DNA of 64,000 nucleotides, from positions 2,976,001 through 3,040,000 of the forward strand of contig JALKFA010000001.1 of the NCBI GenBank assembly GCA_024169445.1, read 5' to 3'. Origin of the DNA: Buttiauxella agrestis ATCC 33320. Lineage in GTDB: Bacteria; Pseudomonadota; Gammaproteobacteria; Enterobacterales; Enterobacteriaceae. Below are positions 1 through 7,219 of this stretch, one piece after another; position 1 is the stretch's first letter; each line of letters opens with the position of its first letter. Position numbers and translations under genes: made by a program. The notes beneath the pieces were generated by a model. That model saw only the letters and a program-made list of their open reading frames with translations. It was not told the DNA's origin and did no database searches.

Positions 1-7
1 ACTTAGC

Positions 8-30
8 CTCGGCATGAGCCGGGACTTTTT
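8..30 (+). terminator. Possible rho-independent terminator
   Basis: A 6-bp stem (CTCGGC/GCCGGG, including one T-G pair) with an ATGA loop is followed by ACTTTTT. It probably ends a plus-strand gene lying before the window. Confidence 0.5.
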
Positions 31-49
31 CATTCGTGTTTTTGGTAAG

Positions 50-181
50 TTAGGTGATTTGGCACAAAAACCTAATAATCACGCAAGGTAACTGTTTATC
101 CTTCTCTCCGTCAGCCATCACCAGGGTGACAGGTAATAGATTTACCATAATAAGAGTGATAGCAATGAGTCGTTGGCTCAT
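50..181 (-). CDS. Possible 43-aa small secreted or membrane peptide
   Basis: An ATG-initiated frame encodes 43 residues. The first ~24 look like a signal peptide or membrane segment (MSQRLIAITL..., then a hydrophobic run ending VMADGEK), followed by a short tail with two cysteines. The ribosome binding site is poor and I recognise no family, so this may be a remnant or a chance frame. It lies between two hairpins at the window edge. Confidence 0.2.
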   Translation of the reverse strand: MSQRLIAITLIMVNLLPVTLVMADGEKDKQLPCVIIRFLCQIT

Positions 182-240
182 GATAATGGGCCGTTTTTTT
201 ACTCCGACGAACTCATAACGCTGTCTAACTTATCAGCAAT

Positions 241-280
241 AAATGTGAAAAGGCTCACTTCGGTGGGCCTTTACACATTT
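241..280. terminator. Long hairpin, probable terminator of the VIT-like gene
   Basis: AAGGCTCAC/GTGGGCCTT closes on a TTCG tetraloop. The pairing extends outward through AAATGTG/CACATTT, so the whole 40-bp segment is one inverted repeat. It sits just beyond the stop codon of the minus-strand membrane protein. The symmetric A/T flanks would allow termination in either direction. Confidence 0.7.
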
Positions 281-331
281 AGCGCCAATCATTCAGCAAC
301 CTCTTCTTTCCTTGTTGCAGGCAGGTGGAGT

Positions 332-988
332 TCACCCCCCCAGAGCAATCGTGATGGCGACGATCACAGTACCCACCGCTGCGAAGATAAAGCCGATAAA
401 CCAGGGACGGCTTGAACTGGCATAGCGAGCCAGGCCACGACCGAGTAACACCAGCATCAGGAGAGCGATAGCGTGGGAAAGACGCAAAGCCAGTACGGTG
501 TCGTCGAGGAACATAAATGGCAGTAAAACGGGAAAAGTGGAGAGAAACACCAGTAAGAAAACCCCCAGGCAGTTACGCAGATCGTTCCAGGTGAGCATGC
601 GACCCATCGTCACACTATGGGACTCTTTAAATCGCGTCTGCCAGCTTTTAAGTTCAGCATCAGAGCAATTCTCTGCCAGAAATGGGGGCAGGGCATCGCG
701 CATGGCTTCCAGTGCGGCTGAATCACCTTCCGGTAACTGGCGTAGTTTTTTCTCCAGGCGCACTAAACGTCCTCGCTCAGCCAGGGTTGTGATGAGGTAA
801 ACAATGGCATCGATTATCCCCCATGCGATGTTACAGCCGATACCGGCGATAAGCAGATCCTTGACCTCTGCCTTTCCCGCTTCGAAGGCGTTAAAACAGC
901 CCGTGAAGGTGAGTACCATCAGCAGACCGAATAGGATCTCGGAGTGACGGGATATTGGGTCTAACGGGGAGAAACGGGATTGGTTCAT
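332..988 (-). CDS. VIT1/CCC1-like integral membrane protein
   Basis: This is a 218-aa predicted inner-membrane protein. Two hydrophobic helices lie near the N-terminus (SRHSEILFGLLMVLTFTG and an IAGIGCNIAWGIIDAIVYL segment). A charged cytoplasmic region follows at roughly 65-140, with three more helices toward the C-terminus. The N-terminal pattern resembles bacterial proteins annotated as VIT1/CCC1-type (iron/manganese) transporters. The middle domain is unlike classical VIT proteins, so substrate and activity are unproven. ATG at 988 is preferred over an in-frame GTG nine bases upstream; neither has a strong Shine-Dalgarno. It appears to be a single-gene unit. Confidence 0.65.
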   Translation of the reverse strand: MNQSRFSPLDPISRHSEILFGLLMVLTFTGCFNAFEAGKAEVKDLLIAGIGCNIAWGIIDAIVYLITTLAERGRLVRLEKKLRQLPEGDSAALEAMRDALPPFLAENCSDAELKSWQTRFKESHSVTMGRMLTWNDLRNCLGVFLLVFLSTFPVLLPFMFLDDTVLALRLSHAIALLMLVLLGRGLARYASSSRPWFIGFIFAAVGTVIVAITIALGG

Positions 989-1024
989 TGAGAGCACTCA
1001 CTTTATGGTTAACACAAAGAGTGG

Positions 1025-1104
1025 ATCGGAACTGGATGTGCTGAATAAGAAATCAGCATATTCAAATTGTAGTGCTGCTCTATCAACTGAGCTATATCAC
1101 CATG
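1025..1104 (-). pseudogene. Possible degenerate tRNA relic
   Basis: Read on the minus strand, the segment begins GGTGATATAGCTCAGTTGAT and continues AGAGCA, an intact tRNA acceptor/D-arm pattern with the universal A-GCTC-AGTTGATA-GAGC element. About 45 nt later CCAGTTCCGATCC resembles a T-arm carrying a one-base insertion. The anticodon stem does not pair and there is no CCA end, so this is not a functional tRNA. A decayed tRNA gene or the scar of an integrated element is the simplest reading. Confidence 0.35.
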
Positions 1105-1177
1105 TGAGAAGTTAGTGCGAAATTACAGTCTGAGAGATACTTTTAGATTAAAAAAAACAACTGCTGACCTTACTAAT

Positions 1178-1200
1178 ACGGCTCCTTGCGGAGGAGCCGT
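1178..1200 (-). terminator. Hairpin after the DUF1471 gene
   Basis: Perfect 8-bp stem ACGGCTCC/GGAGCCGT with a 7-nt loop, placed 26 nt beyond the minus-strand stop codon. No clear U-tract follows, so it may act as an RNA-end stabiliser rather than an intrinsic terminator. Confidence 0.5.
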
Positions 1201-1225
1201 TACATATAAAGCATGCGGATGAATA

Positions 1226-1501
1226 CTATTTGTAGAGTATTGCTGTTCCGTATATTTGCCCTTCAATATCGCGTTCAGAAATTATTTTATAACGGGTCGC
1301 CCCTTTTTGAGTTGCCTCTGTACCAAGGAAAACCTTTACATCATTAGCGGAATCTCCCCAGGCAGAGATGGTACCCATCTCTTGTAGATGTGTCGTTCCA
1401 TGAGCTAATTCTTGGGCTGGAGTCTCTATGGCCGCTGCTATGGCGGTTACAGGAAGTACCAGAAGAGCCGCCGTCATAGAGAAATAGATCAATCTTTTCA
1501 T
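1226..1501 (-). CDS. BhsA/McbA (DUF1471) family periplasmic protein
   Basis: This 91-aa protein has a Sec signal peptide (KRLIYFSMTAALLVLPV, cleavage near AIA-AAIE). Its mature part ends with the DUF1471 signature: a lysine/glycine-rich turn (KGATRYKIISERD) and the terminal GTAILYK strand. Members such as BhsA, McbA and YdgH are small periplasmic or outer-membrane-associated proteins, often induced by stress and implicated in biofilm or surface permeability. The specific role here is unknown. ATG at 1501 is chosen because GAGGA lies eight bases upstream; a GTG six bases further up is too close to that site. Confidence 0.8.
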   Translation of the reverse strand: MKRLIYFSMTAALLVLPVTAIAAAIETPAQELAHGTTHLQEMGTISAWGDSANDVKVFLGTEATQKGATRYKIISERDIEGQIYGTAILYK

Positions 1502-1854
1502 CTTCACATCCTCGTAACTCTCAAGTGGATCAGCGTTCGAAATCTATCGGCACTTTAAAGTGTAGATGCAGGGAGAAGATAAACAGTGGATAAATTATCG
1601 ATTTATGAGCGATTTCTCATGGTATTTCTTTAAGAGGTAATCTAAAAAATATATCGATATGCCGGAGCGAAAATCGGCTGGAGTCTTTGTTTACATTAAA
1701 AATAAACTATATGAAACGAATACACGGTGGTTCATATTGATTGGCTTATCAATAGCCTAATCGAAAATGTGTATTGATTTAAGCAGCAACCCCCGAGGGG
1801 TCTATAATTTAGCTACGTCATATTGGCGCGACTTGCCAATTCTGGGGACCTACT
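1502..1854. other. AT-rich intergenic region between divergent small genes
   Basis: This 353-bp gap holds the promoters of the minus-strand DUF1471 gene and the plus-strand small secreted protein. A CTATAAT hexamer at 1802-1808, behind a CCCCGAGGGG palindrome, is a plausible -10 element for the rightward gene. I see no convincing coding frame. Confidence 0.4.
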
Positions 1855-2097
1855 ATGAAGAAATACGCATTGATCCTGCTGGCCGCTTCTACCCTGATAG
1901 CCACAATACCCGCACAGGCCACTGAGCAGTCACGGCAGCGCCAGGATGGCCGTGATGTAAGGCAGACCACTCGCGAGGCATCACGTAACGTCAAGCAGGA
2001 GTGTCGCGATGGCCTTGTTGGTAATGCTGATTGCCGACAGGACCACCGTCAACATAAGCAGGAAGGTCGTGATAAAGCTCGTGATATCAAGTACTGA
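1855..2097 (+). CDS. Small secreted charged protein, tandem paralogue A
   Basis: This 80-aa protein has a signal peptide (MKKYALILLAASTLIATIPA, cleaved near AQA-TEQ). The mature region of about 57 residues is extremely rich in Arg, Gln and Asp, with two cysteines in the block KQECRDGLVGNADCRQ. No enzyme motif is visible and I do not recognise a named family. The next gene is a shorter paralogue with near-identical signal peptide, cysteine block and end. Paralogue A carries extra segments, RQTTREASRN before the block and HRQHKQEGRDKA after it. GGGG lies eight bases before the ATG. The two cysteines could form a disulfide in the periplasm. Function unknown. Confidence 0.75.
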   Translation: MKKYALILLAASTLIATIPAQATEQSRQRQDGRDVRQTTREASRNVKQECRDGLVGNADCRQDHRQHKQEGRDKARDIKY

Positions 2098-2230
2098 GGT
2101 GTGCTGAGAAGGGATTAGTGCATAAATATTAGTTTAAAATTGTATTTATTCTGGCACGACGGGCTAAGCAACTGAAGTGTATGATTTGTGCCCGCCATAA
2201 TGGTGTGCTAACCCACGTAAGGAATTTCCC

Positions 2231-2407
2231 ATGAAAAAATATGCTTTAATGCTGCTTGCAGCTTCCACTCTGATGGCTTCAGTATCTGTACTGGCAACGG
2301 AGCAGGCTCAAGAGCGCCAAGATGGGCGCGAAGCCAAGCAAGAATGTCGTGACGGTCTTGTTGGCAATGCCGATTGCCGCCAGGAAAAGCGTGATATCAA
2401 ACACTGA
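2231..2407 (+). CDS. Small secreted charged protein, tandem paralogue B
   Basis: This 58-aa paralogue of the preceding gene begins MKKYALMLLAASTLMASVSV, is cleaved near VLA-TEQ, and keeps ERQDGR, the KQECRDGLVGNADCRQ block and a terminal RDIKH. Compared with copy A it lacks about ten residues before the cysteine block and about twelve after it, consistent with in-frame loss (or gain in A) of repetitive charged segments. TAAGGAA precedes the ATG with good spacing. A strong terminator follows. Conservation of the signal peptide and both cysteines suggests both copies are functional. Function unknown. Confidence 0.7.
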   Translation: MKKYALMLLAASTLMASVSVLATEQAQERQDGREAKQECRDGLVGNADCRQEKRDIKH

Positions 2408-2446
2408 TATCAATAAGGGGTAAGAGTTACTCCTGGTTAGTGCAGT

Positions 2447-2475
2447 AAAAATCCCGCCATGTCAGCGGGATTTTT
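2447..2475. terminator. Bidirectional terminator between convergent genes
   Basis: AAAATCCCGC and GCGGGATTTTT form a 9-bp stem with A and T runs on either side. It serves the small secreted protein gene on the left and the porin gene converging from the right. Confidence 0.85.
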
Positions 2476-2486
2476 ATTATCTGGAT

Positions 2487-3191
2487 TTAGAAAGTATATT
2501 TGATACCCATACGATAACGAACTTCCATTTCGTCTTTCTCATGGTCTTGATTGTAACGTGGAACATATCCGATTTCAGTATATGGTTTCCAGTGTTTATC
2601 AATGCTATAGCTGGCTACAACGTTATAGAGCCAATAATTATGCTCGCCTTCATAATCTTCATAATTTGTGAAGCGATATTCAAAATCACCGACAATAGAG
2701 AATTGTTGATAGGTATAACCAAGTTCCCAGTTAAATTGGTTATAGTTTTTGTCCTCAACACCGGCGTTTTCACTCACCTCAATACCTGGACGCCAACGCA
2801 GAGATGTCATCCAGTTATCGTTAATATTGTAGATGGCTTTAACCTGCACGCGGTAACCAATATAGGTATCACCAACATCAAGGTTAACTGCTGGCGCAAT
2901 TGTTAACTGATCATTGATGATGAAGTTCTTACCAAATTCAAATTCGCTACCATTGCCACTGTATTTCTCAATGCCGTTTTTGTAGCCTTCTTTATCAACT
3001 TCTGTTTTTTCAGATACTTTGCCTTCAACGCTCGCAAAATAGCCATCTTCAGTAGTGTGGCCTATTTTAATCCTGTCAGCGTTGGTGCCGCTTTCTGGTT
3101 TAAATTCATGACGATAATCCAGTGTAACCGCACCTGAAGAAACTGAAACTAATAATGTAGCTAAAGCACTAAGTTTAAAGAGACATTTCAT
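2487..3191 (-). CDS. KdgM-family oligogalacturonate-type outer-membrane porin
   Basis: This 234-aa beta-barrel protein has a 20-residue signal peptide (CLFKLSALATLLVSVSSGA-VTLDYRHEF). The mature protein is built of alternating aromatic/polar strands and ends in an aromatic residue (MGIKYTF), as outer-membrane porins do. The VTLDYRHEF start and the FNWELGYTYQQ and YTEIGYVPRY strands fit the KdgM/NanC family of monomeric 12-stranded porins for acidic oligosaccharides (oligogalacturonides, sialic acid). Uptake of pectin fragments is the likely job. A KdgR-like operator lies upstream, and kduD elsewhere in the window acts in the same degradative route. The exact ligand cannot be read from sequence. 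Confidence 0.8.
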   Translation of the reverse strand: MKCLFKLSALATLLVSVSSGAVTLDYRHEFKPESGTNADRIKIGHTTEDGYFASVEGKVSEKTEVDKEGYKNGIEKYSGNGSEFEFGKNFIINDQLTIAPAVNLDVGDTYIGYRVQVKAIYNINDNWMTSLRWRPGIEVSENAGVEDKNYNQFNWELGYTYQQFSIVGDFEYRFTNYEDYEGEHNYWLYNVVASYSIDKHWKPYTEIGYVPRYNQDHEKDEMEVRYRMGIKYTF

Positions 3192-3286
3192 TTAGTCTTT
3201 CCCTGTTGTGAATTAAAAAATCAGTCATCGGACTGGTGACGATGCTAATTAATTTTGCTTTCAGAAAGAGATAGTTTGATCAAGAA

Positions 3287-3306
3287 AATGAAATCATGTT
3301 TCAATT
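3287..3306. promoter_or_regulatory. Candidate KdgR operator upstream of the kdgM-like gene
   Basis: AATGAAATCATGTTTCAATT fits the KdgR pattern of TGAAAY and RTTTYA half-sites with a short centre. It lies about 100 bp upstream of the porin start. A similar site (TGAAATACTGTTTTA) precedes kduD at the other end of the window. Confidence 0.5.
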
Positions 3307-3634
3307 GTTTTGTTCGTTATTAAATAAAATAATTATTGATTTTTTCTACAGCATTGGAGTTGCTCAAGAGTTGTGGTGTTAATAAACCGTAAATATATCG
3401 TCATCAGAATATAACCAAAATGATGTAGCACGGAAAAGAAGGACAATGTTGAAGGTGGGAATCAATTGATTTGAGTTGAGAAAGGGAAAAAGAGAGGGCG
3501 TGAAATATTTATTAGAGTGTGTTTACCTAAAATACGTAAGAGCGGGAAGATTCTACCCCCGCTTTTATTGGTGGATGACAAGCCCTTCTTAACACTCACC
3601 GATTTGCCATATCCTGCCTGCGGCCTTTAGCAGA
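3307..3634. other. AT-rich intergenic region upstream of the porin gene
   Basis: No coding frame is supported in this low-GC stretch. It contains a small hairpin (AGCGGG/CCCGCT at 3541-3563, followed by TTTA) that may end transcription of the flanking minus-strand gene. Low GC content is typical of H-NS-bound accessory DNA, but that is inference. Confidence 0.4.
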
Positions 3635-4003
3635 TTACGTGTCAGGTTTTTCATACCGTGGTAATTGGGTTATCTCATAAGTGCTTGTGCTTTGTATGGT
3701 GCAGCGATCTGGATTCGGGTTCCCCGAATAAAACAAGTAGTACTGCTGCTTTTCAGGGAAGAAAACCAGGTCATCTCCATTCTGAAAACTGGTGACACGA
3801 AAAGGAACGTCATTCCTTGTTTTGGTTTTCTTCACGCCTGAAGCAACCAGAAAGTGATCATCCCACTTCATTGTCGAAAGGTTATGGCTAAACCGTGATA
3901 TGACAACATTTTCGCGCATTGGGCATGACAGTTTGGTCGCAGTGGCGGCAAAGGCGGATGATTGAATGAAGCCTAAAAGGCTAATGAAGAGAATGAGTTT
4001 CAT
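3635..4003 (-). CDS. Hypothetical secreted protein
   Basis: This 122-aa protein has a clear signal peptide (KLILFISLLGFIQSSAFA-ATATKL). Its mature domain has two cysteines about 75 residues apart (KLSCPMRE near the N-terminus and PDRCTIQS near the C-terminus), consistent with one disulfide. No catalytic motif or named family is recognised. ATG at 4003 has GAGGTG four bases upstream; a second in-frame ATG 12 bases upstream overlaps that Shine-Dalgarno and is less likely. Base composition is AT-rich like its neighbours, fitting accessory DNA next to a tRNA. Confidence 0.65.
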   Translation of the reverse strand: MKLILFISLLGFIQSSAFAATATKLSCPMRENVVISRFSHNLSTMKWDDHFLVASGVKKTKTRNDVPFRVTSFQNGDDLVFFPEKQQYYLFYSGNPNPDRCTIQSTSTYEITQLPRYEKPDT

Positions 4004-4173
4004 AAAACACCTCATTTTTTAATGTATTGTAATACAAGGGTAACATGTCTCACCAAAGAACTTAACCTTGGGTGATTGTTGGTTAAAGTTTATGCAAAAT
4101 CGCGAATTTTCATTTATGGCTGGTTGTTTTAAAAACAATAAGTTGAATTTTTAAGCGAACGATTCGCAGGGAA

Positions 4174-4202
4174 TTGCATAGCTGATCGGCTTTGTGTAGA
4201 GT
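4174..4202 (+). promoter_or_regulatory. Probable sigma-70 promoter for tRNA-Thr
   Basis: TTGCAT and TAGAGT are separated by 17 bp. The -10 ends 9 bp before the first base of the tRNA. Confidence 0.45.
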
Positions 4203-4211
4203 GTTCTCCAC

Positions 4212-4287
<76 letters not shown>

Positions 4288-4292
4288 TATTT

Positions 4293-4322
4293 AAAAAAAC
4301 CACCTTTCAGGTGGTTTTTTTT
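4293..4322 (+). terminator. Rho-independent terminator after tRNA-Thr
   Basis: Perfect 8-bp stem AACCACCT/AGGTGGTT, preceded by A7 and followed by T8, a few bases after the CCA end. Confidence 0.9.
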
Positions 4323-4395
4323 CGTCTGTGCCTTAGCCAATGTGAAGTGATTGAGAGGAAGCTTAACGGCAAACACTTCCTCAATGACTCTGGGG

Positions 4396-4470
4396 TTAGA
4401 TCCACCCCTGATGGCTTGCAAACCAAACTACAATTGCCACCACAATTAATATCACCGTTGTTTTTCTCAT
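4396..4470 (-). CDS. yoaJ: YoaJ-like 24-aa membrane micropeptide
   Basis: The frame encodes MRKTTVILIVVAIVVWFAS followed by HQGWI, a single hydrophobic helix with a basic start. From memory, E. coli YoaJ is also 24 residues, begins MKKTT, has one hydrophobic segment and ends GWW. Length, start and C-terminal GW agree. Such micropeptides insert in the inner membrane; the function of YoaJ is unknown. Spacing to the purine-rich AGGTCGAGAAAG upstream is acceptable. The frame sits between tRNA-Thr and the DinI-like gene. With so short a protein, chance similarity cannot be excluded. Confidence 0.5.
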   Translation of the reverse strand: MRKTTVILIVVAIVVWFASHQGWI

Positions 4471-4572
4471 GCTTTCTCGACCTGTTTAAAAGATTTTGGG
4501 CATAGTATTGCGTAGCTCAGAACAGGAGAAAACTCGTGAAAATCCTCGTTTCAGCAATACCGCGGATGATAT

Positions 4573-4815
4573 TTACTCTTCAGAAACCAGCCAAAAATCT
4601 GCTTCGTCGAACATTTCTTCAACCAGACGGTTAATTTTCTCTTTTTCATTCTTGGTGCAATCACTGTTTACTGCATTAGCTTGCATTGGTTTCACCCTGA
4701 CTTGCGCATCAGGGAAGAGGCCGTGAACTCGCCTTGTTAATTCTGCAAGAATCTTTTCATTTGCACCGGGAAGTCCCGCCACATTTCGTTTGTCGTAAAC
4801 CAATTCAACGAACAT
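4573..4815 (-). CDS. DinI-like family protein (prophage type, SOS-regulated)
   Basis: This 80-aa acidic protein starts MFVELVYDKRNVAGLPGA, followed by LTRRVHGLFPDAQVRVKP and a C-terminal helix ending EEMFDEADFWLVSEE. It matches the DinI/prophage DinI-like family, whose acidic C-terminal helix mimics DNA and modulates RecA filaments during the SOS response. ATG at 4815 has AGAGGG upstream and lies directly downstream of a perfect LexA box, which supports both start and regulation. The motif set resembles lambdoid or P2-type phage copies more than chromosomal dinI. No other phage gene is seen nearby, so this looks like the surviving piece of a prophage beside the tRNA. Confidence 0.85.
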   Translation of the reverse strand: MFVELVYDKRNVAGLPGANEKILAELTRRVHGLFPDAQVRVKPMQANAVNSDCTKNEKEKINRLVEEMFDEADFWLVSEE

Positions 4816-4834
4816 TAATACTACCCTCTTAAGA

Positions 4835-4850
4835 CTGTGTTTTTGTACAG
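4835..4850. promoter_or_regulatory. LexA (SOS) box of the dinI-like gene
   Basis: CTGTGTTTTTGTACAG matches CTGT-N8-ACAG exactly, 20 bp upstream of the dinI-like start codon. Confidence 0.85.
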
Positions 4851-4919
4851 TAATAAATCTCTGCATTCAAGGCAAGTGGAGTTACCCAAAAAAGAAACTC
4901 AATAAAAAAATTGCGCTGC

Positions 4920-6362
4920 CTATTCCACTTTACTGGCATCAGGTGGGGTGTCAGCCTTACGTGCTTTCGCCTGTTCCATTATGAGTTGGTAGGCTACGTA
5001 ATACTTGAAGATGTTGCTTACATATTGAACAGTTTCATTGCCGATACGTAGTTGTGCAATACGTTCGACATTGTTAAACCAGATATTAGGGTCAAGTCCT
5101 TTGGTTGCTGCCTCTTTGCGTAGACGGGCTATTTTGGCTGGGCCAGCATTATAAGAGGCGAAAGTGAAAAGTAATTTATTCAGATCGGTCATTTTCTCAT
5201 CAGCAAAATAACGATCACGCATAAAACGGATATATTTTACCCCTGCATTAATATTAGGGTCGATCAACCTAATATCGCCGACTTTTAACTCTTTGCCGGT
5301 TGTTGGCAGTACCTGCATCACTCCAATTGCGCCACTTTTGCTACGAACTGTTTGGTCAAGGCGTGACTCTTGATACCCTTGTGCGGCCATCATCAGCCAG
5401 TCGACATTGTATTGCTCGCCGTATTTGCGGAAAATTTCTGTAACCTGATGAAACTTCTCTAATTCAGCTTGTGAACGTGCATCTTTTACCCATTTGGTGT
5501 TGCGCAAATATTTATAAACCTGCTGATTACCAAAAGAAGTGCCAATTTTATGCGCGGCAGTAAATTCATCGAGCTGTGCTTTCAGAAGAGGGGAGTTCTT
5601 ACGCATTGCCAATGCGATAGAGCTATCATCACGGAGTGTAATATTTTCATAAACGACCAGGTTTGGATAAATCTGTGTCCACAATATGGCCAGGTAACGA
5701 TCGACTACGGTGTAATCGGCAAGATTGGCATTCACCATCTCCAGAATGTCTTCCGGCTCGAAATTACCAGGGGCTTTGATAACGACTACGGGTGGCAGTT
5801 TTTTCTCGGCCAGGCTCTTATTCAGTGTTTCAATGCTGGAGACATAACTCGTCGACGGATTGACAAACACGGATTGCCCCGAAAGCGAATCGGCATTTTT
5901 GAGCTCGGGTGCCTTATTACTCGCAATGACCAACTCAGGGACATTGGTTACTAACGGCGTACTGAAATCGACCAGTTTTTCGCGTTCAGGAGTGATCGTC
6001 AAGTTAGCAGCGATGACATCGCCACGTCCGGCGATAAGCTGAGGAATAAGTTGGTCCCGTGCTGTTGGTATAAAAACAAGATGTGTTTTTTGTGAAGGTT
6101 TAAGACCTTTATTGATTTGTTTATCAAACTGTTGCATCAACTCCAACATGATGCCCCGCTGAGTCCCATTGTTATCAATAAAGTAAAAAGTTTTACTATA
6201 AGGAATCAAAACGCGAATGATGCGCCGCTGTTTCATCACATCATAGTCACCAAAAACCGTATTGATTTGAGTATCAAACTTCAAAGGCTGGTCATCGGTG
6301 GCTGCATGCGTCATCGGCAAAAATGAGGAAAGTAAGAGTAACACCCACATTAAGCGCACCAT
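4920..6362 (-). CDS. MltF-like lytic transglycosylase with solute-binding domain
   Basis: This 480-aa periplasmic protein has a signal peptide (MWVLLLLSSFLPMTHAATDD). A family-3 solute-binding-like domain covers roughly residues 45-285 (RIIRVLIPYSKTFYF, then GDVIAANLTITPEREKLVDF). A C-terminal SLT transglycosylase domain runs from about residue 310, with catalytic Glu near 332 in QGYQESRLDQ followed by GAIGVMQVLP and FASYNAGPAKI. The order is that of MltF, which cleaves peptidoglycan to 1,6-anhydromuropeptides under control of its regulatory domain. Unlike many membrane-bound transglycosylases it shows no lipobox, so it is probably soluble. It is a divergent paralogue, not the housekeeping mltF. 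Single gene. Confidence 0.8.
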   Translation of the reverse strand: MVRLMWVLLLLSSFLPMTHAATDDQPLKFDTQINTVFGDYDVMKQRRIIRVLIPYSKTFYFIDNNGTQRGIMLELMQQFDKQINKGLKPSQKTHLVFIPTARDQLIPQLIAGRGDVIAANLTITPEREKLVDFSTPLVTNVPELVIASNKAPELKNADSLSGQSVFVNPSTSYVSSIETLNKSLAEKKLPPVVVIKAPGNFEPEDILEMVNANLADYTVVDRYLAILWTQIYPNLVVYENITLRDDSSIALAMRKNSPLLKAQLDEFTAAHKIGTSFGNQQVYKYLRNTKWVKDARSQAELEKFHQVTEIFRKYGEQYNVDWLMMAAQGYQESRLDQTVRSKSGAIGVMQVLPTTGKELKVGDIRLIDPNINAGVKYIRFMRDRYFADEKMTDLNKLLFTFASYNAGPAKIARLRKEAATKGLDPNIWFNNVERIAQLRIGNETVQYVSNIFKYYVAYQLIMEQAKARKADTPPDASKVE

Positions 6363-6550
6363 GGTGACATCACCTAAAAATTCTGGTTGCGTACCGTTTA
6401 ACTATAGCTCGCGCGATGATGTTTTGATTGAAAAATACTCCATATGCAGCGTTACAGAAATGGGTACGGAAGGGGGGTTATGTTAATGAGAAAATTATTA
6501 TTTGAAAATAATTCTTGCTTCCAGAACGCTGCCGTGCGTTAATGCGTCAT

Positions 6551-6730
6551 CGGTTTGGAAGACAGACCTTATGAAAGCAGTTTTAGTAAAGCAGTCCTCA
6601 GTTCAAGCGCTATCAAGTCATCAGATACCCTTCTTCGTGAGTCTCCTCCTAAGTGCCTAAATAAGAAACGTTCTGCAATACAGACCACGTTCGCCATATA
6701 AAATGGCTATAAAATATTGAGGAAGTATCT
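6551..6730 (+). promoter_or_regulatory. cspA-type cold-shock 5' leader (cold box)
   Basis: From CGGTTTGGAAGACAGACCTT to the start codon this 180-nt leader resembles the E. coli cspA leader as I remember it: CGGTTTGACGTACAGACC, then AAAGCAGT, TAGTAA and CAGTCC...TTCAAG blocks in the same order. The upstream GCCGTGCGTTAATGCGTCAT also resembles the cspA promoter. Such leaders fold into a cold-stabilised structure that permits translation at low temperature. The leader ends in TTGAGGAAG, a strong Shine-Dalgarno. Confidence 0.65.
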
Positions 6731-6940
6731 ATGTCAAAAATGACTGGTTTAGTAAAATGGTTCAACCCAGAAAAAGGTTTTGGTTTCATCACTCCTGACA
6801 ATGGTAGCAAAGATGTGTTCGTTCACTTCTCTGCCATTCAGAGCAATGATTTCAAAACTCTGGACGAAGGTCAGAAAGTTGAGTTCTCTGTTGAGAACGG
6901 CGCTAAAGGTCCATCAGCAACTAACGTTGTTGCTCTGTAA
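6731..6940 (+). CDS. CspA-family cold-shock protein
   Basis: A 69-aa single cold-shock domain with both RNA-binding motifs intact: KGFGFITP (RNP1) and [10 protein letters not shown] (RNP2), starting [12 protein letters not shown]. The protein binds single-stranded RNA/DNA and melts secondary structure as an antiterminator or RNA chaperone. Sequence and the cold-box leader place it with the inducible CspA/CspB/CspG/CspI group rather than constitutive CspC/CspE; I do not assign a specific paralogue. A strong terminator follows about 70 nt after the stop. Confidence 0.93.
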   Translation: MSKMTGLVKWFNPEKGFGFITPDNGSKDVFVHFSAIQSNDFKTLDEGQKVEFSVENGAKGPSATNVVAL

Positions 6941-7013
6941 GACTGCTAACGCATAACTGCGACTGACGCATGCGAAGACGGTGAATAACCCGAGCCGGAA
7001 GTCAAAGTGAATA

Positions 7014-7037
7014 AACCCGCCATGTGCGGGTTTTTTG
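7014..7037 (+). terminator. Terminator of the csp gene
   Basis: AACCCGC/GCGGGTT stem with a 5-nt loop followed by a T-tract (TTTTTTG). Confidence 0.85.
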
Positions 7038-7219
7038 TTATCTAAAATCCACTAAACCCCGCTTTTTTCCTTATTATTAATCACATAATATTAATGAGGT
7101 TATCGCTGTTCTTTACATTAATTAACGATATACCTTCAGTTGGTTTACGCTGAGTAGACTATGCTTGTAGCGGAATATACTTTTTTATATGTATATAACA
7201 TTAATAACTGGAGTTTTTT

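Noticed and set aside
6571-6660. 29-aa upstream open frame (MKAVLVKQSS...) before the csp gene
   Set aside because: It lies inside a leader resembling the structured cspA 5' untranslated region and has no ribosome site; conserved RNA structure explains it better.
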